A stretch of 64,000 nt of DNA, from positions 4,282,001 through 4,346,000 of the forward strand of contig NC_018025.1 of assembly GCF_000266945.1 (NCBI RefSeq). Direction: 5' to 3'. The notes beneath the pieces were generated by a model that saw only the letters and a program-made list of their open reading frames with translations, made no database searches and was not told the DNA's origin. Both the position numbers and the translations under genes were made by a program. Source of the DNA: Desulfomonile tiedjei DSM 6799. GTDB taxonomy: Bacteria; Desulfobacterota; Desulfomonilia; Desulfomonilales; Desulfomonilaceae. Of the stretch, positions 52,662 to 64,000 are shown piece by piece. Each line of letters begins with the position of its first letter. Position 1 is the stretch's first letter.

Positions 52662-54384
52662 ACTGTTGCGCTGTGAGGTATTTTACGACTGCCTTCTTCC
52701 TGGCCGCAGTCAGCTTGGAAAAAAAGCTGTCAACTTCTTCCGAATCAAACTGCACTTTCTGATTCGGATCGTTCAACCCGCGTGGAAATCGGCCGTCATT
52801 TGCTGCAAGAATGAGCCGACCGATTTCGTCAGTTGGCACAGACTTCATCATCTTTTTGACTTGGGCTTGATCCATAGCCCAAGCCTCCTGAAACAAGGTG
52901 CCGAAAAACTCGGTTCCGGAACAAGAATAGAACAGGACACGCTTTGTCTGATCGGAACCTTCTTTGTACTCCTGAAGTATCTGTTCCCGCGTATAATCGC
53001 TGGGGCCCCCGGTTTTCATGAGCAGGCCCACACTTTCCGCATTGGGTAATCCTGCCAGAATCTCCAAATCCTCCATAGAGAATTGGGCTTCCTGAAAAGG
53101 CTTTGTCAGAGCCGGTATCAGCCGCTGAAGCGCGGGAGGGGTCAGCCCTTCCAGCAAATCGATCAATTCTGCGGAGTTGAAGCCAGCCAAATCGGCCTGA
53201 GCAGCTAATTCTTCCTGATACTGCTCCAGATTGTGAAAGAGGCGAATTATCTGATCCGGGCTCATTCGTCTCCAGGGAAGACGCTGGATGATTTCCGAGA
53301 CTCCCTCTGGCGATCTGTTCAATAACTGAGAAAAGACTAACTCAAAATCAAACTCGTCAAGAGCGGCTCTTTCGGAAAGAATCCGTTCAAGCGGATCCGG
53401 GGCCCCTGCGAGGACCACCAACCTGCACCATCTCTTGAAAAAGACATTTTCCGAAGAAGATGAGATGGTATCCCATTCTGAAACTATCGTTTCGATCAAT
53501 TTTTGTGAGGTATGGATGATCTCTTTTGCGAGAAGTGCTCCTTCTGATTCATCCAGATCTTCCCCGAGTTCCTGTATGACATCCAGGACTGCGTTTTCGA
53601 CATCTTCAGGAAAGAGAGACATCGCAGCTTCGACGTCAATGGCTTCGAGAAACTCTCGCACGTCTTCCATGCTCACTGTGACGGGATCTGAGGAATTCGT
53701 GTACGTTCCGATTACCAGGGTATTGATCAGCGATTCACGAAGCGAATCCACCTCGGACAGATTTTCGGCTTCCAGGTTGGGCGATCTGTTTAGCAAATCG
53801 AACGGAAGAATGTCTTTGAGACGCAGGATGAACTGATAACGCTCCAACTCAGCCTCATAGTATTCCACGAGGCTCAATGAGGAAAATAACTCGTCAGAAA
53901 GCGTCAGTGACGAAATCGTATGAACTTCCGCATCCGTAAAAATGCTCATGTTTGCCAGCCGCTGACACGTGAGATCAGCGAGGCATTCATATTCATCGGG
54001 ACGCACCAATATGGGAATTTTATGATCCTGGAGCAGTCGTCTCCAATTATGCCTCAATTTATCTATTCTCGTGTACGCCAGACGGAACAATTCCACAGGA
54101 GAAGCTTCCATCAGCAAAGATACGGCTGTTTCAACTTCACCTTTGCTCTTGATTTCGAGGCCCACGCCGATAAGCTTGAGCACTGTTTCCTGGACTTTGG
54201 CAAGCTCCTCTGTGGATCTGAAATCCACCTCTTTTTGGATCACATATTTGTTCGCCATGGCTATGGAGACTCTGATTATTTCATCAGCCCTGTCCCGCGT
54301 AAAAAGTCCCTGCTCCATGCCGGAATTGACAACTTTTGAAAAAAAGGTCTGTTCATCGTGAACAACCAGACCGAACGATTCCAT
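52645..54384 (-). CDS. Conserved delta-proteobacterial helical protein of unknown function
   Basis: The 579-residue, largely helical, acidic protein shows no membrane or signal segment. I see phrases such as VDFRSTEELAKVQETVL, LRHNWRRLLQDHKI and ARFLRLAG-like repeats but no enzymatic motif. It may correspond to the DUF6178 family known from delta-proteobacteria, but I cannot confirm this. ATG 54384 follows GAGGATCGATACT. It is on the same strand and downstream of efp, at the end of the pepP-efp group, from which it is separated by 199 bp. Confidence 0.65.
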   Translation of the reverse strand: MESFGLVVHDEQTFFSKVVNSGMEQGLFTRDRADEIIRVSIAMANKYVIQKEVDFRSTEELAKVQETVLKLIGVGLEIKSKGEVETAVSLLMEASPVELFRLAYTRIDKLRHNWRRLLQDHKIPILVRPDEYECLADLTCQRLANMSIFTDAEVHTISSLTLSDELFSSLSLVEYYEAELERYQFILRLKDILPFDLLNRSPNLEAENLSEVDSLRESLINTLVIGTYTNSSDPVTVSMEDVREFLEAIDVEAAMSLFPEDVENAVLDVIQELGEDLDESEGALLAKEIIHTSQKLIETIVSEWDTISSSSENVFFKRWCRLVVLAGAPDPLERILSERAALDEFDFELVFSQLLNRSPEGVSEIIQRLPWRRMSPDQIIRLFHNLEQYQEELAAQADLAGFNSAELIDLLEGLTPPALQRLIPALTKPFQEAQFSMEDLEILAGLPNAESVGLLMKTGGPSDYTREQILQEYKEGSDQTKRVLFYSCSGTEFFGTLFQEAWAMDQAQVKKMMKSVPTDEIGRLILAANDGRFPRGLNDPNQKVQFDSEEVDSFFSKLTAARKKAVVKYLTAQQSNPDE

Positions 54385-54583
54385 AGTATCGATCCTCTTG
54401 GGGGTCTGATAGGCTTATGCCGTGATCTCGGATAGAAACGAACCGATCTACACCTCATACAGAAATAGAGGTGGGGTTGTGCCTCTCCATCAGAGCTCGT
54501 CTTTTACCAAACTTAAGACCGTCGATCACGGCGTACGTTCGCATTCCAACGGAATTTACAGAAATATAAGGTCATAAAACAGG

Positions 54584-55144
54584 TTATCTTACTCTTTCAA
54601 TATACTTACCGACCCGAGTATCGATTTTGAGCACATCTCCTTCATTTATGAAAAGAGGTACCTGTACGGTCATGCCGGTTTCCAGGGTTGCCGGTTTTGA
54701 ACCACCCGACGCAGTATCGCCCCGCACTCCGGGCTCCGTCTGCGTCACCGTGAGTTCCACAAATATAGGAACTTCCACGCCGATGGGTTTGCCATTGTGG
54801 AACAGAACGCTTACCGAAACATTCTCCTGAAGGTAGTTGCGGGCGTCACCGAGCTGTTCCTCAGTCAGAAACAACTGCTCGTACGTTTCACTTTCCATGA
54901 AGTGAAATTCGCCTTCCGATTCATACAGGAACTGCATCTGTTTCTCTTCAAGATTCGGTTTGTCCACTTTTTCACCGGACCTGAAGGTGCGATCGATTAC
55001 GTTACCGGAAATGAGACTCTTCAACGTAGTACGAACAAAGGCTCCACCTTTGCCGGGTTTTACATGAAGAAAATCAACGATGGCGAATGGCTCTCCGTTC
55101 AGTTCTATCTTGAGCCCTTTTCTGAAGTCAGGGGTCGAGTACAT
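54584..55144 (-). CDS. efp: Translation elongation factor P
   Basis: ATG 55144 after GGGAGGAATCGCA. The 186-residue protein resolves ribosome stalling at polyproline. It has the KOW-like N-domain with HVKPGKGGAFVR, where Lys32 is the place of beta-lysyl (or other) modification, and the C-terminal VPLFINEGDVLKIDTRVGKYIER. The modifying enzyme (EpmA or other) is not in the window. It follows pepP by 48 bp, a common pairing. Confidence 0.96.
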   Translation of the reverse strand: MYSTPDFRKGLKIELNGEPFAIVDFLHVKPGKGGAFVRTTLKSLISGNVIDRTFRSGEKVDKPNLEEKQMQFLYESEGEFHFMESETYEQLFLTEEQLGDARNYLQENVSVSVLFHNGKPIGVEVPIFVELTVTQTEPGVRGDTASGGSKPATLETGMTVQVPLFINEGDVLKIDTRVGKYIERVR

Positions 55145-55192
55145 TGCGATTCCTCCCACTCGAATAATCAGAATGAATTTTTTTGGTTATCC

Positions 55193-56266
55193 TCAGGATA
55201 CTGAAATCAGGTCTTTGGGCATTTCCGAGAGTATTTCAGGCCCTGACCCGCCGAGGTAGACCAGACTTTCGAGGCGTACGCCCCCGTAGTCTTCAATATA
55301 GATGCCCGGTTCTATGGTAAATACCATTCCTTCCTGAAGGACTCCTTTGCCGCGGGGGGACAGGTAGGGGGCTTCATGAGTTTCCATCCCGACTCCATGC
55401 CCTAACCCGTGAAGAAAATATTTACCGTATCCGGCATGGTCAATGCTTTGCCTTGCAATTCTATCTAACTCACGGACGCTCACGCCTTCTCTCACTGCTT
55501 CCAAAGCTCGCATATGGGCATCGTACACCGTTTTGTGTATCTCCTTTTGACGCTTGGAAGCTTTACCTACTATGCAGGTGACCGTCTCGTCACTGCTGTA
55601 TCCTTGAAAGCGGCATCCATAGTCCACGACGATCAATTCTCCGGGTTGGATCACTTTGTCGGAAGCGGCACCATGCGGAAGCGCTGCTCGAGGCCCCGAA
55701 GCGACAATGGTCTCGAATGCGGTTCCCTCTGCTCCTCCCCGTCGAAACAGGAGCTCCAGGTCAGCAGCCACATCAGCTTCTTTTCGTCCCACTAGTGCGC
55801 CTTTCAAGACGTCTCGGCATGCATTCGAAGCTATTTTCGCCGCGGTTTTGATCTTATCTTTTTCAGCAGGTGTCTTGCGGATTCTCAGTGTTTCCACGAA
55901 GACTCTGCTCAGAGGCACCAACAGAAGATCGCGAACCCGTCGTGTCAGCTCGCGGCCGAATTCTTGAGTCATTCTACCGGCTTCAATCCCCAGGCGCTTG
56001 ATACCACGAGCTTTTATCAGCCGAGCAGCAGAATCCAGCCTGCTCCGGACGATGTGAATCTCCAAACCGGTAGTCTCTTCTTTTGCCTGAGTCTTGTACC
56101 TTCCGTCTGTGAGGAGGTGACCTTCTGAGGGAGTGATCAGCACCGTAGCATCAGATCCCGTGAACCCGGTCAGGTACCTGAGATTCGTAGAAATCAGCAC
56201 CTCGGACGAATTGAGCAGGATTGCGTCTACACGTAGTTGATTGAGTTTTGATCCAATCTCCAGCAT
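55193..56266 (-). CDS. M24 metallopeptidase (Xaa-Pro aminopeptidase/dipeptidase)
   Basis: 357 residues: an N-terminal creatinase-like domain (LNQLRVDAILLNSSEVL, FTGSDATVLI), then the pita-bread fold. Metal ligands are seen as Asp in VVDYGCRF, Asp in SSDETVTC, His in GLGHGVGMETHEAP, Glu in FTIEPGIYIED and Glu in VRLESLV. It cleaves the bond before proline in peptides. ATG 56266 has AGGAG overlapping the preceding gene end. The pepP/pepQ-efp pairing is widely conserved; both deal with proline. Confidence 0.93.
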   Translation of the reverse strand: MLEIGSKLNQLRVDAILLNSSEVLISTNLRYLTGFTGSDATVLITPSEGHLLTDGRYKTQAKEETTGLEIHIVRSRLDSAARLIKARGIKRLGIEAGRMTQEFGRELTRRVRDLLLVPLSRVFVETLRIRKTPAEKDKIKTAAKIASNACRDVLKGALVGRKEADVAADLELLFRRGGAEGTAFETIVASGPRAALPHGAASDKVIQPGELIVVDYGCRFQGYSSDETVTCIVGKASKRQKEIHKTVYDAHMRALEAVREGVSVRELDRIARQSIDHAGYGKYFLHGLGHGVGMETHEAPYLSPRGKGVLQEGMVFTIEPGIYIEDYGGVRLESLVYLGGSGPEILSEMPKDLISVS

Positions 56267-56274
56267 ACGGATCG

Positions 56275-56877
56275 TTAGGCTCCTGCAGACTGTTTGGTTT
56301 TCATCTGCTCGAGATTCGACAACCAGCTCTGCAGAACACCAACGATTCTCTTTTCGTGAAATTTCTTCCGGGCTTCTTCCAGAGCCTGTTTCACGGCAAG
56401 ATCCTGAGGATTCCTGGCAGCCAGTTCGGCGAATATCTTCTGTGCACGGCCGTAGTGGCCCTGGCGCATGAACTCGTGGCCCATTGCTGCGGTTACAGGG
56501 ATGAAATCCTCGGCTTTATCTTCCACGGTCCCGTGCTCGGCGGGCAGAGCCGAACTCGAATCGGGCTGATCTATAACTATCCCTTGACGTCGTTGACGTT
56601 TGACTTCGTCCATTGCAATCTGAAAGGTCCCTTTGAGAACCTCATGCAATACTTTGTAGCGTATGCCCATTTGAACGTCACCGCGACGCAGAAACAATTC
56701 CCCCATTAGGCTAAACAGTCTTGCGCTGCGCACATATTCGAACTCCATGGTTGAGAGGAGAGCGAGTGCGCTGTCGATGTTTCCTTGCTCGATGAGGTGT
56801 CCGGCTTTCGAAAGCGTTTGTTCGAAAGAGCCCGAACTTTCCTGCGTCCGTCCTTCTAAGAGCTCGATTTCGTTCAT
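56275..56877 (-). CDS. TPR-like helical protein
   Basis: ATG 56877 follows GAGAGAACCACC. The 200-residue protein has two helical repeat regions: AGHLIEQGNIDSALALLSTM and GHEFMRQGHYGRAQKIFAEL..NP.DLAVKQALEEAR, close to TPR pairs, with a charged linker between. No signal peptide. It heads the run to pepP and efp, being 8 bp from pepP. It may be a scaffold; function not predictable. Confidence 0.7.
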   Translation of the reverse strand: MNEIELLEGRTQESSGSFEQTLSKAGHLIEQGNIDSALALLSTMEFEYVRSARLFSLMGELFLRRGDVQMGIRYKVLHEVLKGTFQIAMDEVKRQRRQGIVIDQPDSSSALPAEHGTVEDKAEDFIPVTAAMGHEFMRQGHYGRAQKIFAELAARNPQDLAVKQALEEARKKFHEKRIVGVLQSWLSNLEQMKTKQSAGA

Positions 56878-57080
56878 GGTGGTTCTCTCGTAGTTAAAAA
56901 TCAAGCATACGGATTTATTACAGTAATAAAAACCGAGTAAACAGTCAACCGGTTTTCATGAAATGCAGGTGCTAATAGTATTTTGTATCAAAGAAGTGAC
57001 ATTTATGGCAGCTACATAATTTCTGACATTTTGAACACTCTGGCCTTTATATGCACCGGTAAAGGGATCGGCGTCCCGAA

Positions 57081-57251
57081 AGTGTCTCAAAACTGTATGA
57101 CGCTCGTGCCACGATTCTCCATCCGAGTAGGGGCAGGTCTCGTGCCTGCCTCTATTTGGGCGGACACTAGGCCCGCCCCTACAATCAGGCCGGGAAGATC
57201 ATGAGAACTTCGTGCCACGATCTGGGATAAATTTCGAGTTTTGAGACAGTT
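57081..57251. repeat. MITE-like element with TGTCTCAAAA/TTTTGAGACA ends, copy 2
   Basis: GTGTCTCAAAACT at the left mirrors GTTTTGAGACAG at the right. Inside are CGTGCCACGATTC.CCATC, GTAGGGGCAGGT and TGGGCGGACACTAGGCCCGC, nearly identical to 12017-12193. Confidence 0.78.
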
Positions 57252-57270
57252 TCCTCTGGTCCGCCCCTAC

Positions 57271-57366
57271 AGCCAGCGTAGGATGTGGTGAGCGAAGCGA
57301 ACCGCATCGGTCGAGAAAGACCTCGACTGATGCGATTCCCGGTGGTCATCGCATCCTACATTGGCT
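57271..57366. repeat. Palindromic repeat GGATG..AGCGAAGCGAA..CGCATCC, copy 2
   Basis: AGCCAGCGTAGGATGTGGTG faces TCGCATCCTACATTGGCT; the centre AAAGACCTCGACTGATGCG is identical with that of 31828-31930. Confidence 0.78.
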
Positions 57367-57370
57367 ACGT

Positions 57371-57440
57371 GTCTGCCCTACAAGGATGGGGTATCGTGGC
57401 ACGAACTTATTGTGCATTCGAGACTTCTGAGACAGTCTCT
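57371..57440 (-). repeat. MITE-like element, half copy (minus)
   Basis: CCCTACAAGGATGGGGTATC, GTGGCACGAACTTATTGTGC and ATTCGAGACTTCTGAGACAG match, inverted, the left half of the element at 12017-12193. It joins directly to copy M of the GC-core repeat. Confidence 0.65.
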
Positions 57441-57443
57441 CTC

Positions 57444-57518
57444 TGCCGGTCCATTCTACTGATATGATCTGTTATTCTGAAGATGTGCCGGCACGGAGGC
57501 CGGCACCCACCAATATTT
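57444..57518 (-). repeat. GC-core dispersed repeat, copy M (minus)
   Basis: GCCGGTCCATTCTACTGATA, TGAAGATGTGCCGGCACGG and AGGCCGGCACCCACCAATAT. It is at the right side of the repeat cluster in the 56878-57673 gap, which holds four repeats and the atp terminator but no gene. Confidence 0.75.
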
Positions 57519-57603
57519 CTCTTTTCATATGGCATTATTTTTGGCAGCACTCATCCATGCGGCACAATTCTGCTCAAAAAGGAATCGGTAAAGAGATGCA
57601 CTC

Positions 57604-57648
57604 GAAAAAAGAAAAGCCCCGATCTTCCGCGTAACGGCAGATCGGGGC
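57604..57648 (-). terminator. Rho-independent terminator of the atp operon
   Basis: Perfect stem GCCCCGATCT / AGATCGGGGC with a 13-base loop. In minus-strand RNA it is followed by UUUUCUUUUUU. It lies 26 bp after the atpC stop. Confidence 0.9.
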
Positions 57649-57673
57649 TTTGTTCTTCATCAGTTGTTATCGG

Positions 57674-58084
57674 TTACGCCGTGAGGCTACTCTTCACGCG
57701 TGCAACTTTCAGTTTATCGGAGATTCTTTTGAATCCTTCGGGATCCGCTGCTTGATCCAATTCCGCCAGTTGGCGTTCAAGATTCTGGATATCGGCCTGG
57801 ACATCACTTGTGTTGATGTCTTCGGCTCGATAAGCTTCGTCCACCAGGACCGACACCGAATCTTTGAGCACTTCACAAAAACCGGCACCAACTGCGAATT
57901 TTACGAATCGATCGTTCTCAAGGTAAGAGAAAATTCCCGGTTTGATGAATGTGAGCATGGGTGTATGACCGATCAAAACACCGAACTCTCCCATTATTCC
58001 CGGAGCCACTATCTCTTCGACCTCTTTATCAAGCACTACCCCGGTCGGAGTGACCACTTGGACTTTGAATAGTTTATCCGACAT
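57674..58084 (-). CDS. atpC: F1F0 ATP synthase epsilon subunit
   Basis: 136 residues. N-terminal beta-sandwich (FKVQVVTPTGVVLDKEVEEI, APGIMGEFGVLIGHTPML) and C-terminal helical hairpin (DIQNLERQLAELDQAADPEG), the regulatory arm. Part of the central stalk and an inhibitor of hydrolysis. 13 bp after atpD; last gene of the operon. Confidence 0.96.
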   Translation of the reverse strand: MSDKLFKVQVVTPTGVVLDKEVEEIVAPGIMGEFGVLIGHTPMLTFIKPGIFSYLENDRFVKFAVGAGFCEVLKDSVSVLVDEAYRAEDINTSDVQADIQNLERQLAELDQAADPEGFKRISDKLKVARVKSSLTA

Positions 58085-58097
58085 GGACTTCTCCCGA

Positions 58098-59588
<1,491 letters not shown>

Positions 59589-59604
59589 TTAGAAGAGATT
59601 CTTG

Positions 59605-60468
59605 TCAGCCTTTCAGCGCCTCGGCCCCGCCGACAATCTCCATGAGTTCCGTTGTAATAGATTCCTGACGGAGGCGGTTGAGCTTCAAAGTCAGCTTGTA
59701 TATCATCTCATCCGCATTAGTTGTTGCAGCTTCCATAGCAGTCATTCTCGCGCCGTGCTCACTGGCCACAGAATCGAGAAGTCCGGTGAAGACCTGAACT
59801 TGTACGTAACGGGGAAGAATCGCAGAAAGCAATTCGTCCTCCGAGGGTTCGTACAGGTATTCTCTCCGACGTTTCCCACCTTCCTCTTCAGGAGTTACCG
59901 GGAGGAGTTTCCTGAGGGTCAGGATCTGGGTGACGGCTGTGCGAAAACTATTGTACAGGATATATACTTCGTCGTATTCGCCCGAAGCAAACTTCTCTGT
60001 GGCTATGGATACGACATCGCCCGCCAGCTCATAATTCACGCTGTTCATGACATTGACGAATTTTTCCGCTATCTCGATGTTGCGTCGGCGGAAATAATCG
60101 TTGCCTTTACGACCGACAGTTATCAGTGCAACTTGCACGCCCTTGGAAGCCATTTCTTTACTGAACGCTTCCGCCCGACGGCTCAAGTTTGCGTTGAACG
60201 CTCCGCAGAGGCCCCTGTCGGCAGTTACCAGGATGAGCAAGACCTTCTTGGGCTCCCTCATCTGCAGCAATGGATGGACTGCGGGATTCACACGGGCTGC
60301 CAGGGAAAGAAGAACCTCTCGCATCCGTTCCGAATACGGTCGGGCTGCCTTGATGGATTCCTCAGCACGCCTGAGCTTGGCCGCAGACACCATCTTCATG
60401 GCATTGGTTATTTTCTGCGTGTTCTTGACACTGGCTATGCGTTTACGAATATCTCGGAGGTTTGCCAT
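59605..60468 (-). CDS. atpG: F1F0 ATP synthase gamma subunit
   Basis: 287 residues. The rotor shaft: N-terminal helix MANLRDIRKRIASVKNTQKI, LLILVTADRGLCGAFNANL in the middle and C-terminal helix YKLTLKLNRLRQESITTELM with IVGGAEAL. Length is normal. Confidence 0.97.
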   Translation of the reverse strand: MANLRDIRKRIASVKNTQKITNAMKMVSAAKLRRAEESIKAARPYSERMREVLLSLAARVNPAVHPLLQMREPKKVLLILVTADRGLCGAFNANLSRRAEAFSKEMASKGVQVALITVGRKGNDYFRRRNIEIAEKFVNVMNSVNYELAGDVVSIATEKFASGEYDEVYILYNSFRTAVTQILTLRKLLPVTPEEEGGKRRREYLYEPSEDELLSAILPRYVQVQVFTGLLDSVASEHGARMTAMEAATTNADEMIYKLTLKLNRLRQESITTELMEIVGGAEALKG

Positions 60469-60518
60469 TTCGACCTCATATATACAGGCTGATTCAATTC
60501 AGCCGCTATTTCATGTTA

Positions 60519-62586
<2,068 letters not shown>

Positions 62587-62590
<4 letters not shown>

Positions 62591-63159
62591 TTGATACCCC
62601 CAACTTTAACTAGGTATTCTTCTACAAGCCTCTGACGGTCATCCTCATCGATCTGCTCACGTATGAGCGTTTCAGCTAACTCCACAGCCAAAGTCGCCGC
62701 CTCGTTCTTCAATTCGGCCTTTGCTTTGCGCACTTCCTGCTCGGCCGCCAATCTCGCAGATTCCACCATGGTAGCGGCCATTCTCTCTGCATTGGCTATT
62801 ACCTTGGCGCTTTCGACTTCTGCGGATTTCTTCAGCTCGACACGCATACTTTCGAGCTCTTGTTCCATCCCAGCCAATTTCTGTTTGTATTCTGCTATCA
62901 TACTCTCGGCGAGATCACGATCTTTTCGGGCATCTTCCAGATCCTTTTGAATCTGGGCCTTTCTTTCCGAAAAGAAGCTCGTGAGCGGCTTTCTTAACAC
63001 ATAAATCAGTATACCGATAAGAGCAGCGGTGTTAATTACTCGCCAAAGAAGCATGCTCGTAGTCCACGGAGAAGCTTCAGCAGCAGCCGCGAAAGCATCC
63101 GTTGAAAAAAGGACTACGGGTACGATTAAAAATAACAAAGCCGATCGATAACATTTCAT
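62587..63159 (-). CDS. atpF: F1F0 ATP synthase b subunit
   Basis: 190 residues. Unlike most b subunits it has an N-terminal signal-like hydrophobic stretch (LLFLIVPVVLFSTDAFA), then the usual membrane anchor (NTAALIGILIYVLRKPLTSFF) and a long right-handed coiled coil. A leader of this type is known in delta-proteobacterial b subunits. The peripheral stalk is formed with b'. Overlaps both neighbours by 4 bp. Confidence 0.93.
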
Positions 63160-63584
63160 GAGATTGCCCTCCCCAGAATTTTCCGCGTGATGGATTCCGC
63201 AAGAGGGGTCATCTGTGTTTTGAGCGTTTTTCTGGCTTCCCCTACTTCCGCCTGAATTGAAGCTTTCATATCATCCACGATACGGGAAGCTTCACCCCGT
63301 GCTTTTTCCAGGAATGCCGCTTCTTTTGCTTTCGCTTCAGCCAACAAAGCCGCTTTTTCCTGAGCAGCGGTCTGTCTGCTTTTTGCGAGTGCATCCTGGT
63401 GTTGTTTCTCTTGTTCCCGAACTTCCTGTTCAAGCTCAAGAGCTTTTTCTTTGTCTTTCCGGATCTGGGCTTCCCGTTCCCGCATCTTGGCCATGATAGG
63501 CTTATACAAGATAGCGTTCAAAATGAATAACAGAGCCAGAAAGTTGATCAACTGAATGAAAAGCGTGAAGTTAAGTTGAATCAC
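63156..63584 (-). CDS. F1F0 ATP synthase b' subunit
   Basis: GTG 63584 is chosen because GGGAG lies 8 bases upstream and the product starts directly with the anchor (VIQLNFTLFIQLINFLALLF); the open frame to 63662 adds non-family residues. 142 residues with a long Glu/Lys/Ala coiled coil (AQIRKDKEKALELEQEVREQ etc.). The b/b' pair in one operon is usual for delta-proteobacteria. First gene after the operon promoter. Confidence 0.92.
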   Translation of the reverse strand: MIQLNFTLFIQLINFLALLFILNAILYKPIMAKMREREAQIRKDKEKALELEQEVREQEKQHQDALAKSRQTAAQEKAALLAEAKAKEAAFLEKARGEASRIVDDMKASIQAEVGEARKTLKTQMTPLAESITRKILGRAIS

Positions 63585-63719
63585 TGGCGTAACTCCCGGG
63601 CGAGATATTCCGACTGATTGGCCTTCCTCCAGAATCGGACCGCACTGCCGTATTTTGTGCAACTATTTGATTTAAAACAAAAAGGTAGTTAACTGGACCC
63701 AAACCAAGAATGAATCGGC

Positions 63720-63749
63720 ATAGTACCACCCGGTCCCGGAGCTTGTCAA
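63720..63749 (-). promoter_or_regulatory. Sigma70-type promoter of the atp operon
   Basis: On the minus strand TTGACA (63744-63749), an 18-bp spacer and TACTAT (63720-63725), 136 bp upstream of the atpF' start. One of the clearest promoters in the window. It lies between the bactofilin-like gene and b', so the atp genes can be transcribed alone. Confidence 0.7.
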
Positions 63750-63788
63750 GAATTTTTCTTGAGAGCAATGTGCATAAATGGCGGGATA

Positions 63789-64000
63789 TTACTGATCATG
63801 CTTGATTAGGGTACTCTTGTCAGTAGGCTCCACACGAAGTGCACTATCGTCGTCCTGATCGGGAGGCCAAGCCTGTGCCGAAATGGCTTCTAACGGGTCG
63901 TCATCAAGCGACGTATCCGCCTCTAACTGATCGATGACCACCGCTTGACCGGATGAGGACATACTGCATGTACCCTCGAAGATGACGCCTTCTTCCACCA
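63789..64000 (-). CDS. Bactofilin-like protein, C-terminal fragment (cut by window edge)
   Basis: About 70 residues visible, running off the right edge. The first visible stretch VEEGVIFEGTCSM is the typical end of the bactofilin (polymer-forming cytoskeletal) beta-helix, followed by an acidic, unstructured tail rich in Asp and Ser. Bactofilin genes before atp genes are common in delta-proteobacteria. The start lies beyond the window. Confidence 0.65.
   Translation of the reverse strand, partial: VEEGVIFEGTCSMSSSGQAVVIDQLEADTSLDDDPLEAISAQAWPPDQDDDSALRVEPTDKSTLIKHDQ

Overview
The window looks like the chromosome of a free-living, anaerobic, Gram-negative deltaproteobacterium (Desulfobacterota). 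A Desulfomonile- or Syntrophobacter-like organism is my best guess, inferred from gene content and not tested. The evidence is an ATP synthase operon of the form b'-b-delta-alpha-gamma-beta-epsilon with a bactofilin upstream and no a/c subunit genes, an acyl-CoA synthetase inside a branched-chain ABC transporter locus, a methylmalonyl-CoA decarboxylase, an ADP-forming acyl-CoA synthetase beta subunit, an 11-haem cytochrome c, and outer-membrane proteins. Base composition is moderate. Intergenic spaces are long and full of palindromic repeats, as in large accessory-rich genomes. I found no tRNA, rRNA, CRISPR array, insertion sequence or phage gene.

Left part (1-17 kb), cell surface and export: the end of a membrane-fusion protein; a HAD-like protein with a damaged active site; an aromatic-rich LEPR-XLL surface protein divergent from a family 2 glycosyltransferase that ends in eleven heptads; an adaptor/TolC-like pair; a DUF488 protein; a LarA-type nickel-pincer enzyme; then a minus-strand group DUF3467 - Wzm - Wzt - methyltransferase with coiled coil, which I read as an ABC-dependent polysaccharide exporter with a possible chain-end modifying enzyme.

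Middle (17-31 kb): a sigma54-activator-like protein whose Walker B acidic residues and GAFTGA loop are altered, an orphan DNA methyltransferase with cysteine clusters, an 11-haem cytochrome with a cytochrome b C-terminal-like membrane subunit, methylmalonyl-CoA decarboxylase, an acyl-CoA synthetase beta subunit, a lipoprotein, and a tight birA-DUF1189-DUF2065-queA operon. Four very short ORFs with good Shine-Dalgarno sequences sit in or near long intergenic gaps.

Right part (31-64 kb), mostly housekeeping: valS, an outer-membrane protein, small secreted and soluble unknowns, a BBE-type flavoprotein, thiM-thiE, the liv-type transporter (livH, livM, livK, acyl-CoA synthetase, livG, livF), a PhoU-like protein, a radical SAM/SPASM enzyme, TPR proteins, pepP/pepQ-efp, and the F1-ATPase operon with a clear promoter and terminator.

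At least five repeat families decorate the gaps: a roughly 100-190 bp element built on a GC-rich 'CCGTGCCTCCGTGCCGGCAC' core (13 sites), a REP of the 'GTCATTGCGAGGAG' type, a MITE-like element with CTGTCTCA / TGAGACAG ends, a CCCCCTTT/AAAGGGGG palindrome, and a nested hairpin element whose stem sequences differ between copies while the architecture is kept. No single undescribed system is obvious. The best candidates are the Wzm/Wzt/methyltransferase-coiled-coil set, the degenerate sigma54 activator, the aromatic-repeat LEPR-XLL protein and the cytochrome module.
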